A DNA stretch of 64,000 nt, from assembly GCA_015548865.1 (NCBI GenBank), contig JADMXW010000003.1, forward strand, positions 246,992 through 310,991. Direction: 5' to 3'. The position numbers were made by a program, and so were the translations under genes. The stretch's first letter is position 1; the number at the start of each line of letters is the position of its first letter. Positions 30,305-38,918 of the stretch are shown here, one piece after another. This stretch comes from Serratia marcescens. Its GTDB lineage: Bacteria; Pseudomonadota; Gammaproteobacteria; Enterobacterales; Enterobacteriaceae. The notes beneath the pieces were generated by a model. The model was not told where the DNA came from, made no database searches, and saw only the letters and a program-made list of their open reading frames with translations.

Positions 30305-30356
30305 CGCAACAGCAGCGTGACCCTGTACGTGAGCGGGGCCGTAAATTCAATACCTT

Positions 30357-30371
30357 TTGTATTATTATATT
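30357..30371. promoter_or_regulatory. Candidate alginate-regulon operator, copy 3
   Basis: TTGTATTATTATATT, preceded by the same CCTT as copy 1 (CCTTTTGTATT starts at 30353), 78 bp upstream of the SDR start codon. Its presence implies that the SDR has its own promoter under the same control as the lyase and transport genes. Confidence 0.4.
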
Positions 30372-30448
30372 AACAATTTTTAAGCATTGTCGTTACCGGT
30401 CCAGGCCGGTTAAGCGTATGAAAAACCGACCACAATGAGGAAAGTGAT

Positions 30449-31225
30449 ATGTTCTCCGATTTAAAAAACAAGCGAGTTTTGATTACAGGTTCAACAGCGG
30501 GAATGGGGCTTGCCGCTGCGCTGGCATTTGCTCGACAGGGAGCCAAGGTCGGAATCAATAGCCACGTGGTTACGCCAGATATAGAAACCCATTTAGCTGT
30601 ATTGCGTCAGGTAGGGGGAGAGGCGGAATTTTTTCAAGCTGACCTTATGACATCAGAAGGTTGCCGTCAGCTTGTCGACGCTTTTGTTGCACGCTTTGGC
30701 GGGATCGACGTACTGATTAATAACGCGGGTGGTTTGGGCGGGCGCGCTAATCTGGAAAGCATTGATGACGAATTCTATGAACGTGTAATGGACTTGAATG
30801 CCCGCTCGGCGTTAATGACTACGAAATACGCCATTCCGCATTTACGTTCAGCAGCGGCGGCCAGCGGCCAAACCAGTTCAGTGATCAGCACGGGGTCTAT
30901 CGCTGGACGTGAAGGAGGAGGTGTGGGTGCGGGGATTTATGCTGCTTCCAAAGCCTGGTTACACGACATTCATCGCAATTGGGTGAAGGAGTTTACCCAA
31001 GACAACATCCGCTTCAATATCGTTTCTCCAGGAACCATCGATACTGCCTTTCATGATGGTAAAAGTGATGAATTGAGAGCGAAGATTGCCGCGAGTATTC
31101 CGATGGGACGCTTTGGCCGTATTGAGGAGGTCGCCCCGACGTTTCTGTTTTTCGCTTCCCACGCCTGCAGCGGCTATATTACAGGGCAGATACTGGATGT
31201 TAACGGCGGACAGATAGCGCCGTAA
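30449..31225 (+). CDS. SDR-family oxidoreductase, probable DEH reductase
   Basis: 258 residues, classical short-chain dehydrogenase. Nucleotide motif TGSTAGMG at residues 13-20, NNAGG at 91-95, catalytic S150 in ISTGSIAG and Y164-K168 in YAASK; the C-terminus DVNGGQIAP is typical. In alginate-degrading bacteria an SDR (A1-R of Sphingomonas) reduces the DEH made by exolytic lyases to 2-keto-3-deoxygluconate. Position between the lyases and the regulator supports that role here; cofactor preference for NADH or NADPH cannot be settled. It has a GAGG ribosome-binding site and a repeat of the cluster-specific upstream motif. Confidence 0.83.
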   Translation: MFSDLKNKRVLITGSTAGMGLAAALAFARQGAKVGINSHVVTPDIETHLAVLRQVGGEAEFFQADLMTSEGCRQLVDAFVARFGGIDVLINNAGGLGGRANLESIDDEFYERVMDLNARSALMTTKYAIPHLRSAAAASGQTSSVISTGSIAGREGGGVGAGIYAASKAWLHDIHRNWVKEFTQDNIRFNIVSPGTIDTAFHDGKSDELRAKIAASIPMGRFGRIEEVAPTFLFFASHACSGYITGQILDVNGGQIAP

Positions 31226-31233
31226 TATCTGCT

Positions 31234-31275
31234 CACACTGGCAGAACGTATGAAAACGCTCGCTCTGTCAGTGTG
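31234..31275 (+). terminator. Stem-loop after the SDR gene
   Basis: CACACTGGCAGA (31234-31245) pairs, with one mismatch, with TCTGTCAGTGTG (31264-31275). It lies between the SDR and GntR genes and is not followed by a T-tract; it may reduce read-through into the regulator. Confidence 0.45.
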
Positions 31276-31338
31276 GGATTAGCCACCGTTAGCGCTATCA
31301 TGTATTATGACCCCTCTATTCATCTTTAGGTATGACAA

Positions 31339-32064
31339 ATGAGCATGCAGTTTGAAATGATTGCGGGTGCCAATCGGGGGTTGAATCTGCAAATCGCTCG
31401 CGATATTGCCCGAAAAATCCTTTCCGGTGCGTTAAGCCAGGGCGATATTCTACCGAGTGAAGTTGAACTGTGTGAGCAGTTTGGCGTAAGCCGCACTGCG
31501 CTGCGTGAAGCATTGAAGCTACTTTCATCGAAAGGGTTACTGGAGTCTCGGCCAAAGATCGGTACCCGGATTCGTCCGCGCTCATTTTGGAACATTCTGG
31601 ATGTTCAGTTGCTTGAATGGATGCAGGGCATGGAAGCGACTGAAGAGATGTATTATCAGTTCCTTGAATTCCGGCGTGCTATCGAACCGCATGCAACGGC
31701 CTTGGCGGCCGTGAATGCCACCAAGGATCAACGCATTGAGCTCTCAAGGATATTTCGAGAGCTCTGCTATATTTCCGAACATTTCGACCCTGAGGCATGG
31801 GTAAATATCGATACACAATTTCACCGGATGATTTTCCTTGCCTCCGGTAACGCGTTTTATATGCCTTTCGGCAATGTGCTGACCACCGTGTTTAAATGGT
31901 TTATCAGCTACTCCTCGAAAGAAGGCGGAATGTGCCTGGAAGACCATCGCATTATCTATGAAGCTATCATGGCCGGAGAAGAAACGGCAGCTTATCAGGC
32001 ATCACTGGCATTGATGACAGCCAGTAAGCACCGCTTGGGTCGTGAAGAACATTCTCATTCATAA
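31339..32064 (+). CDS. FadR-subfamily GntR transcriptional regulator of the alginate locus
   Basis: 241 residues. Winged helix-turn-helix at residues ~15-75 (LPSEVELCEQFGVSRTALREALKLLSSKGLLESRPKIGTRIRPR), then an all-helical FCD ligand-binding domain with the metal-binding His pattern in DTQFHRMIFLASGN. Such regulators usually respond to uronate-type metabolites. Position next to the SDR and lyases suggests it represses the locus and is released by DEH or KDG. The start at 31339 follows AGG by eight bases. Confidence 0.85.
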   Translation: MSMQFEMIAGANRGLNLQIARDIARKILSGALSQGDILPSEVELCEQFGVSRTALREALKLLSSKGLLESRPKIGTRIRPRSFWNILDVQLLEWMQGMEATEEMYYQFLEFRRAIEPHATALAAVNATKDQRIELSRIFRELCYISEHFDPEAWVNIDTQFHRMIFLASGNAFYMPFGNVLTTVFKWFISYSSKEGGMCLEDHRIIYEAIMAGEETAAYQASLALMTASKHRLGREEHSHS

Positions 32065-32308
32065 ACGTTGATCATAGCGTTTATATGCTTTGGGTGGAGC
32101 CCATCCACGCTACCCGATGGGGTGCGTTGTTGGCGTGATGTGGCAATTCACATCTTCCCCTGCATCTGTTCTTTTCCCTAAGATGTTGCTGGAAACGGTT
32201 GATAACATCAGCAATAATTGCCGTCCGTTCAGCCATTTTTCCCGCTTTGTTGCACAGGATCCTTGTGCGGTTCGGCACTGTTTTTACTACCGTTCGGGGC
32301 TCGATGTC

Positions 32309-32824
32309 ATGACCGACAAAAGCAAGGATCTCGCCGCGTTATACCTCACAGAGCATGAGCGCCTGGAACGGCAGATCCGGCGCCGGGTGGGTTGTCGTAC
32401 TATCGCCAGCGATCTGGTGCAGGATATTTTTCTGCGCTTGTGGGAAAAGGCGGTTGAGTGGAAAGGCGACTCTGCTGCTTATCTCACCCGCTGTGCGCGT
32501 AATGCGGCCATTGACCATTTGCGGGCGGAAAAAACGAAAGCCGATTACCTCCAGGGCGTGCTGCCCGAGCAATACGCTGAGGAGTCTGAGTCGCCGCAAG
32601 ACATTGTGTCAGCACAACAGAACATCCATCACATTGATGAAATCCTTGCTGCCTTACCGCAAAAAACGCGGCATATCTTTTTGCTTAATCGGGTTCATGG
32701 ACGCAGTTTCTCGGAAATCGCTACGGTGATGGGCATTTCATCACGAGCGGTGGCAAAACATATGGCGCGGGCAGTGGCTGCCTGTGAAGCGCGCATAGGA
32801 GGTGAACGCGATGACACCGTCTGA
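32309..32824 (+). CDS. fecI: ECF sigma factor, FecI-like
   Basis: 171 residues from the ATG at 32309; a longer frame starting at 32090 has no family support. Region 2 (HERLERQIRRRVGCRTIASDLVQDIFLRLWEK) and region 4 (LPQKTRHIFLLNRVHGRSFSEIATVMGISSRAVAKHMARA) are clear. FecI-type factors transcribe a TonB receptor gene when an iron chelate is sensed at the cell surface. The anti-sigma gene overlaps its end by 14 bp and the matching receptor with a signalling domain follows. The fec symbol denotes type, not citrate specificity. Confidence 0.9.
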   Translation: MTDKSKDLAALYLTEHERLERQIRRRVGCRTIASDLVQDIFLRLWEKAVEWKGDSAAYLTRCARNAAIDHLRAEKTKADYLQGVLPEQYAEESESPQDIVSAQQNIHHIDEILAALPQKTRHIFLLNRVHGRSFSEIATVMGISSRAVAKHMARAVAACEARIGGERDDTV

Positions 32825-33785
32825 GACGCAAATTCGCGAACAAGCGCGCGACTGGTTTATTGCTCTGCGGGATAATCCTTCCAACTCTCAACGCGCTGCC
32901 TGTGACCAGTGGCGGCAAAGTCACCCTGCGCACGATGAAGCGTATCGTGCTGTCGAGGCGGTATGGCGGGCAACCGCTGAGCCAGGCAAGCGACTGGCAG
33001 AAAAAGAGTCCGATGCGCTGGCGGTCTATCTCACTGCAATCAATCAGGCAAAACGCCATCAACGCGCAAGGCGTTGGCTTGTCTCAGCTAGCGCCTGCTG
33101 TGCCTTGGTGTTGGCGGGGATCCTCTGGCTGGAAAATCCCTACTGGATGCAGAATGTGACCGCGAGCCATGTCGCGAGCAAAGGCGAACGCCACAACGTG
33201 ATGTTGGAAGATGGTTCGCGGGTATTACTGGATGCGGATAGCGCGTTCAGCGTTGAGTTTACGCCACAGCTGCGGCGCGTCCACTTGCTGCGAGGTGCCG
33301 CTTTTTTTGATGTTACACCTTCGCCGATCCCCTTTATCGTTGCCACAGCGGCGGGGGATGTGCGGGTGCTTGGCACGCAATTTGATGTGCGTTTAATTGA
33401 TGATGCCGCGCTAGTGACCTTGGCAAAGGGGAGTGTCGCGGTGACTGCGGGTGGCGCGATGACGCCAACGGTGCTCAAGCCCGGAGAACAGGCACGCTTT
33501 AGCGCCACCGGTACCCATACGCCTGTCAGCGTGAATGTTACGGATGAAATGGCATGGCGCGAAGGACGTTATATCTTCTATCGTGCTCGGCTGGCCGATG
33601 TAGTGCATGAGGTTGAACGCTATCGTCCCGGGCGTATTCTCATCTCAGCATCTGCGTTGGCCAATGAAAGTGTAACCGGCAGCTTCTCGCTGGCGGATAG
33701 CGATGCGGCATTGGCGTCTTTACAGGCCAGTGTCGGGTTTCAGATGCGCAAAGTCACTGAACGGCTGGTGATTCTCTCTCCATAA
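32811..33785 (+). CDS. fecR: FecR-family anti-sigma regulator
   Basis: 324 residues from the ATG at 32811, eight bases after AGGAGG; a GTG nine bases earlier is inside the ribosome-binding site. N-terminal cytoplasmic domain (ARDWFIALRDNPSNSQRAACDQWRQSHPAHDEAYRAVEAVW) that holds the sigma factor, one membrane helix at about residues 90-110 (WLVSASACCALVLAGILWL) and a periplasmic FecR domain. It transmits the signal from the receptor's signalling domain to FecI. Confidence 0.9.
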   Translation: MTPSETQIREQARDWFIALRDNPSNSQRAACDQWRQSHPAHDEAYRAVEAVWRATAEPGKRLAEKESDALAVYLTAINQAKRHQRARRWLVSASACCALVLAGILWLENPYWMQNVTASHVASKGERHNVMLEDGSRVLLDADSAFSVEFTPQLRRVHLLRGAAFFDVTPSPIPFIVATAAGDVRVLGTQFDVRLIDDAALVTLAKGSVAVTAGGAMTPTVLKPGEQARFSATGTHTPVSVNVTDEMAWREGRYIFYRARLADVVHEVERYRPGRILISASALANESVTGSFSLADSDAALASLQASVGFQMRKVTERLVILSP

Positions 33786-33884
33786 AAATGATATGTTTTA
33801 CAGTCTGTTGTAATTTTTTTATTAAAAAATTCATTTTCAGGGTTCAGTGATCCGTTTTCTCATTCGTGAACGTAGTGAGAGTGC

Positions 33885-33905
33885 AAATGATAATTACTAT
33901 TATTA
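33885..33905. promoter_or_regulatory. Fur box upstream of the siderophore receptor
   Basis: AATGATAATTACTATTATT matches the 7-1-7 Fur pattern (TGATAAT-N-ATTATCA) with two mismatches, 42-62 bp before the receptor start. Iron repression plus FecI activation would be the expected dual control. Confidence 0.6.
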
Positions 33906-33946
33906 ACGCGCTCGCGGTTCATGATACGAGATAAGGATCTCCTCTA

Positions 33947-36388
33947 ATGAAACAAAAAAGAGCACACCAGGCAGGCTACGTATTCGCCACCCTTTTATTG
34001 ACCAGCTTTAGTGGTGCGAACAGCACTGCAGCGCAGGTTCAGCAGCACGCAGCGCAGCAATTCAGCTTCAATCTTCCGGCGAAACCGGTCACCCAAGCGG
34101 TGAACGACATTGGGCGTATCACTGGTCTGTCCGTTGTTTTTCGTGAAGAACAGGAAATGGCCGCCATTGGCAAACCTGTTCGTGGAACGCTGAGCGTAGA
34201 GCAAGCATTGGCAACCCTGCTCAATGGCACCGGGCTGGGCTATCGCTTTAGTAATGCAACCACGGTACAGATTTATGTATTGCCCCCTTCGACGAGTGCA
34301 GCATCTGGGGAGACGCCCGACACCATGGTGGTGCAGGCGCAGGGAAATAGCCGACTGGGTCCGGTGGTGGGCTATGTTGCCAGCAACAGTTCCTCAGGCA
34401 CCAAAACCAACACCCCGCTGATGAGAACGCCGCAGTCGGTCAGTGTGATTACCCGCGAACAGGCTGACGTGCAGGGTGCGCAGAGTTTGGTTCAGGCATT
34501 GCGCTATTCATCGGGCGTGGCGGCAGAAGTTCGTGGTTCGGCATCGCGTTATGATTTGCCTTATGTTCGTGGCTTCGGTTCTCCAACTGACAGCAACCAG
34601 TACCTTGATGGCTTGCGCTTGCTGCGTGGCGGCGGTTATGCCATTCCACAGATTGAAACCTATGGCATTGAGCGCATCGAATTCCTCAAAGGCCCGTCTT
34701 CCACGTTGTATGGCGGTGTGACGCCAGGTGGGTTGATCAATGCGATTTCCAAGGTGCCTACCAGCGAGCCACAGCACGCGGTTGAGATGCTCTATGGCAG
34801 CCATAATCGAATGCAGCTTGGTGTTGATTCTGCCGGGCCGCTCAATGACGATCGCTCGTTGCTCTACCGTGTTGTCGCGCTTGGTCGGAAATCTGACACG
34901 CAGGTGGTCAATACCAAAGAAGAGCGTGTCTACGTCGCGCCCTCTCTGACCTGGATCCCCGATACCGATACCTCGTTCACACTGAATATGAGCTACCAGC
35001 ACGATCCTGAAGGGGGATATTACGGCGTGTTGCCCACGGTCGGTTCACTGTGGCCCAGCCCGGCAGGGCAAATTCCCCGTAATTTTAACGACGGCGATCC
35101 GGCGTTTGATGCGTTCGATCGTAAGCAGGGCATGGTGGGATATCAATTTGAGCACCGCATCAATGACATTTGGAGCGTGCGCCACAATTTCCGCTATCTC
35201 GATCATTCAACGGTAACCAAGAGTGTAGGAACGTCCAGTATGGGCGCCGATGGGCATACGATCTCGCGTTACGCGTTGGCGACCAATGAAACACTGCGAG
35301 GGTTGACATCCGATCTGCAACTTCAGGCTGAATTCGATACCGGGCGCTTGTATCACACTGCCTTGTTAGGTTTTGATTATCAGGAATCTGACTGGACCCA
35401 AATTCGAGATTATGGCGGTGCACCCTCCATTGATTTCCTGAACCCAGTGTATGGTGTGGCGACAAACCTGACGCTGGCGCGCATCACCAATCAGAAGCAG
35501 CACACCAATCAGGCGGGCTTTTACGCACAGGATCAGATCGATCTCGATCGCTGGACGCTGGTGGGCGGCATGCGCTATGACGCAATTCGGATCAGAACTG
35601 ATAACCGACTGAATGACACCCGCAGCGTGCAGGATGATGAAGCGGTGAGCGGTAAGCTCGGGCTGATTTATAACTTTGACATGGGGATTGCGCCTTATGT
35701 CAGCTATTCCACATCATTCCTGCCGGTCAATGGCACGGATGCAAGCGGGAATGCTTTTAAGCCGACCACGGCGAAGCAGCGCGAAGTGGGGGTAAAATAC
35801 CAACCTACTCACTTTAACGCACTGTTTACGCTAGCCTATTTTGATATCACACAAAGTAACGTAGTGACTTCCGCCAACCCTTATACCACCTACCAAACCG
35901 GAGAACAGCGCTCACGCGGCATTGAATTTGAAAGCAAGATGGCGATTACGGACAACATTAATGTGACCGGTGCCTTGACCTACACCAACGCCGAAGTGGT
36001 CAAAGGATTAGGGGCAGATGTCGGTCAGTCCCCTATTGGTATTCCGGATTACACCGCATCGCTGTGGGCTGATTACCGCTTCCGCTCTGGAGCACTGGAA
36101 GGGATTACTGTGGGCAGCGGCGTACGCTATGTCGGCAGCACGGTGGGCGGATATTCACCAAACGTTTACACCGCCAATGCCACGCGGTTAGATGCACCGA
36201 GCTACACCGTATTTGATGCGTCAGTCAGCTACGATTTTGGTAAAAGATCGACAACGCTCACCGGATTAACTGGCAAGGTCAGCGTCAATAACCTGTTCGA
36301 TAAACGCTACGTCACTTGCTTGTCCAATAACTTCTGTAACTACGGCAACGATCGTGTGGTATATGCCTCGCTGGCTTATCGCTGGTAA
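33947..36388 (+). CDS. TonB-dependent siderophore receptor with N-terminal signalling (STN) domain
   Basis: 813 residues. Signal peptide to about residue 30; STN domain at about 40-115 (FNLPAKPVTQAVNDIGRITGLSVVF...LATLLNGTGLGYRF); TonB box region near DTMVVQA; plug with VRGFGSPTDSNQYLDGLRLLRG and GPSSTLYGGVTPGGLINAISK; barrel ending in VYASLAYRW. Layout is that of FpvA/FoxA-type ferric-siderophore receptors that signal through FecR/FecI encoded upstream. The stop overlaps the permease start (TAATG). The siderophore is unknown and no biosynthesis genes are in the window, so uptake of a foreign siderophore is likely. Confidence 0.92.
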   Translation: MKQKRAHQAGYVFATLLLTSFSGANSTAAQVQQHAAQQFSFNLPAKPVTQAVNDIGRITGLSVVFREEQEMAAIGKPVRGTLSVEQALATLLNGTGLGYRFSNATTVQIYVLPPSTSAASGETPDTMVVQAQGNSRLGPVVGYVASNSSSGTKTNTPLMRTPQSVSVITREQADVQGAQSLVQALRYSSGVAAEVRGSASRYDLPYVRGFGSPTDSNQYLDGLRLLRGGGYAIPQIETYGIERIEFLKGPSSTLYGGVTPGGLINAISKVPTSEPQHAVEMLYGSHNRMQLGVDSAGPLNDDRSLLYRVVALGRKSDTQVVNTKEERVYVAPSLTWIPDTDTSFTLNMSYQHDPEGGYYGVLPTVGSLWPSPAGQIPRNFNDGDPAFDAFDRKQGMVGYQFEHRINDIWSVRHNFRYLDHSTVTKSVGTSSMGADGHTISRYALATNETLRGLTSDLQLQAEFDTGRLYHTALLGFDYQESDWTQIRDYGGAPSIDFLNPVYGVATNLTLARITNQKQHTNQAGFYAQDQIDLDRWTLVGGMRYDAIRIRTDNRLNDTRSVQDDEAVSGKLGLIYNFDMGIAPYVSYSTSFLPVNGTDASGNAFKPTTAKQREVGVKYQPTHFNALFTLAYFDITQSNVVTSANPYTTYQTGEQRSRGIEFESKMAITDNINVTGALTYTNAEVVKGLGADVGQSPIGIPDYTASLWADYRFRSGALEGITVGSGVRYVGSTVGGYSPNVYTANATRLDAPSYTVFDASVSYDFGKRSTTLTGLTGKVSVNNLFDKRYVTCLSNNFCNYGNDRVVYASLAYRW

Positions 36389-37626
36389 TGCCGATGGAAC
36401 AAGTAACATCTCCTGACACGCTGGCCCCGCGCACACGTGAGCAGCTTGCCACACTGCTGGGCATTGGCTCGCTGTATATCGGCTTCGGTATGACCATGGG
36501 GTTAATTCAGGGCGGCTTCCCTGCCATTATGCGTGCGCAGGGTGTTAGTCTAGGGGCTGCCGGGTGGCTCTACGCTCTCTATCTGCCGTTGGGCGTCGCT
36601 TTTTTGTGGGCGCCGTTGGTGGATCGCTGGCACCCGCCGTTATTGCCGCCTCGGCTTGCGTGGATTGTGCCTATGCAAGTGCTGGCGGCATTGACAGTAG
36701 CCATGGTGGCGCTGCTGGAAGGCGCAGCCATGGGTATCCTGTTCGTGATGGGGCTCTTTGTGGCGTTCACCATGGCTACTATGGATATTGCGCTGGACGG
36801 GTTGGCGGTAGAACGTATTCACCCAGCCTGGCGACCGCGTGCTGCGGCCTGCAAACTGGGGGCATTATCGACAGGTGCCATGATCGGCGGTGGCGCTTTT
36901 GTGGCGTTGTTTCACACCTATGGTTGGAAGGCAATCTTCCTGTGTTATGCGGCCTCTCTCTTACTGCTGGTATTGCCGGTGCTGCTGCTGATGAAAGAGG
37001 GACCGCGCGCTGGCCCACCGAACGCAGCACGACGGGGTGCAGCGAGCTTAAGCACCCTGCTGCGCAACGCCGTGCAGCGCAAGCGACTCACGCTATTGAC
37101 GTTAGCATGCTGCGTTATCTTCCCGATTGCAGGATTGAACCGCCTGATGCTTCTCGATCTCAATGTGCCGATAGAGCAGATCGGCGGGATCGTCGGTACG
37201 CTCGGCCCCATCACCATGTTGATCACCGCCGTTATCTCTATGCCATTGATGCGCTGGTGTGGGCTTTCCGGCGCGTTGATGACATTCACTGTGCTGGCCT
37301 TGTTGGCATTGGCCGCGATGACCATCGGTTTTGTTCGGGTGCTGCCGTGGCTCGCCATGTCGGGGGCGATAGCGATGGGGGCGGCGGTGAGCGGCATTTT
37401 TGTGGCGCTGAGTGCCAGAATATTGGGGTGGTCACGCGGGGCGCAGCCCGCCACCGATTACGCTGCTTTTTACGGGGTAGGGCGGTTTACCAGTACGCTT
37501 GCCACCATTGCAGGGGCGCAAATGGTGGGCTGGATTAGCTGGCCGTGGTTCTACGCAGTGGGGGCGCTGGCATTACTTATCATCACGGGGCTATTGCGTG
37601 CCCCCATGGCAGAAAAGGATGAATGA
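36388..37626 (+). CDS. RhtX/FptX-family siderophore MFS importer
   Basis: 412 residues, twelve predicted helices. The N-terminal half resembles the AmpG/RhtX/FptX group of single-subunit importers (GIGSLYIGFGMTMGLIQGGFPAIMRAQGVS, YLPLGVAFLWAPLVDRW). RhtX moves rhizobactin and FptX pyochelin across the inner membrane. Its start codon overlaps the receptor stop, so it should take the ligand delivered by that receptor into the cytoplasm, replacing an ABC importer. The small unknown gene follows one base after its stop. Confidence 0.83.
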   Translation: MPMEQVTSPDTLAPRTREQLATLLGIGSLYIGFGMTMGLIQGGFPAIMRAQGVSLGAAGWLYALYLPLGVAFLWAPLVDRWHPPLLPPRLAWIVPMQVLAALTVAMVALLEGAAMGILFVMGLFVAFTMATMDIALDGLAVERIHPAWRPRAAACKLGALSTGAMIGGGAFVALFHTYGWKAIFLCYAASLLLLVLPVLLLMKEGPRAGPPNAARRGAASLSTLLRNAVQRKRLTLLTLACCVIFPIAGLNRLMLLDLNVPIEQIGGIVGTLGPITMLITAVISMPLMRWCGLSGALMTFTVLALLALAAMTIGFVRVLPWLAMSGAIAMGAAVSGIFVALSARILGWSRGAQPATDYAAFYGVGRFTSTLATIAGAQMVGWISWPWFYAVGALALLIITGLLRAPMAEKDE

Positions 37627-37627
37627 T

Positions 37628-38074
37628 ATGAACCAACAACGTATTTATTCCGGTGAGCAACTGGACAGTGAAATCTTCGACAGTTCGCGTTGGCCAGTGG
37701 TATTCCTGCGCTTTCCCGCGTTGGAGATGCCGAATCGTACTGACAGGCTACTGGCGGGGTTGACGCAAATTCTCACACAGCAGCAGCGCGTGGCATTGGT
37801 ATGGATTCCGGCAAGGCATGGTCATGAAAGAGAGCCTCATGAACAAGAGAAGCAGGCATCGCGGTGGATGAAACAATATAAAAATGCGTTGCGGGATTAT
37901 TGCGCGGGTTATGTGTATTTGACCGCTGATCCTGAAGTGCGCGAGAGCTTGAGCGCCATGTTTCCCAAGGTGAAGAAGATCCTTCCGTTCCCCAAAACGT
38001 TGGCGGACGACAGGGAAGATGCTTATCTAAAAGCCACTGCATTTCTTGCTCTTAGTGAGGAGACTGCGGAGTAG
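37628..38074 (+). CDS. Small conserved-looking protein of the siderophore operon, unknown function
   Basis: 148 residues from the ATG at 37628, overlapping by spacing of one base with the permease stop, so certainly co-transcribed. No signal peptide or membrane segment; two aromatic-rich beta-strands (WPVVFLRFPALEM, RVALVWIPARHGH) and an amphipathic middle (EQEKQASRWMKQYKNALRDYCAGYVYLT) suggest a small soluble alpha/beta protein. I do not recognise the family. Its place after the importer suggests a cytoplasmic step such as release or sensing of the siderophore, but that is only inference. Confidence 0.7.
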   Translation: MNQQRIYSGEQLDSEIFDSSRWPVVFLRFPALEMPNRTDRLLAGLTQILTQQQRVALVWIPARHGHEREPHEQEKQASRWMKQYKNALRDYCAGYVYLTADPEVRESLSAMFPKVKKILPFPKTLADDREDAYLKATAFLALSEETAE

Positions 38075-38270
38075 CTACATTGCCAGACGTGTTGCGGATG
38101 CATTTCAGCGCTTTATAGCATGAAAATGATCCGCGACGCACTGGCTTCGTATGATGCAATGTCTGCTATCACATCCTTGTCAAGCCAACCCATATTAGCA
38201 GGTTGGCTTGGCAGCAAGGGGGAGCGGGTTATTGTTCCCTTCCTGAAATGCGATGATTAAATCGGTTGCT

Positions 38271-38471
38271 TTACAAGGTTCCTCTTATGTTGCCCCCATT
38301 AACGTTGTGCTCCTCCGCCGCTAATGAAATATGCAGATGCTCCAGTCGTTCAGCCAGCATAAACGAAAGGATTTCTTTAACGGTGACATCTTCCAGTTCG
38401 ATCACTGCATGTGCCAGTGCGCGGCACTGATCGGTAACTTCCTCAAGGGTTAACGGTGTGGCATCAAACAT
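38271..38471 (-). CDS. Small acidic helical protein, unknown
   Basis: 66 residues with an AGAGG ribosome-binding site five bases before the ATG. The sequence (LTLEEVTDQCRALAHAVIELEDVTVKEILSFMLAERLEHLHISL) is predicted to be mostly helical and acidic. It lies just downstream of the Ash-like remnant on the same strand. I do not recognise the family; small helical proteins of this size are common in P4-like satellites. Confidence 0.45.
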   Translation of the reverse strand: MFDATPLTLEEVTDQCRALAHAVIELEDVTVKEILSFMLAERLEHLHISLAAEEHNVNGGNIRGTL

Positions 38472-38515
38472 TGTGTGCCTCTTGAAGAAGAGGGGTGTTA
38501 GTTAATACCTGTACA

Positions 38516-38794
38516 TTAGCGTAGCGCACGGGTATGAATTGCAAGATGCTGGATGGGTATGACAGGAGTGGGGCTGTGTGCATAGGACATGTTCCTTTGT
38601 TGGCTGGTTACAGCTAGCACCGGAAACGCCAATTTCGCTGGTGGTAGCCCAGACAGGGTTGGCGTAACCGGCAACAAAGGAACCGGCGCTTCCGAAGAAG
38701 CCCCTGCCTGAGCCACCATTGTTTTGATGCAACAGTGAAAAATCATCCGCCGCAGAACATGCAGGTGCGCTAAGGCTACGACACAAAAAAACAC
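38516..38794 (-). pseudogene. P4 Ash-family protein remnant, copy 1 (frameshifted)
   Basis: One frame reads MVAQAGASSEAPV, the start of the Ash family core; the expected continuation (SFVAGYANPVWATTSEIGVSG) appears in a second frame over the same stretch. The break lies near 38680, so one base has been gained or lost. The region and its upstream leader (to about 38920) have a second, diverged copy in the same orientation at 48.3-48.8 kb. Ash is known from satellite phage P4 and is common in P4-like islands. Confidence 0.7.
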
Positions 38795-38918
38795 GCATAG
38801 CGCGTGTAGTGTCGCCTTTGTTATTTCCGGAACGCCAATCCCGACTGCCGATTTTGCGACAGTGAGGGAACTATAGCGTTATAACGCGCTGGCAGGCAAG
38901 GTTAAGGTTGTAATTAAT

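Noticed and set aside
32090..32308. Longer start for the FecI-like sigma factor
   Set aside because: The extra 73 residues have no family similarity and contain cysteine-rich, non-protein-like sequence; the ATG at 32309 fits the family.
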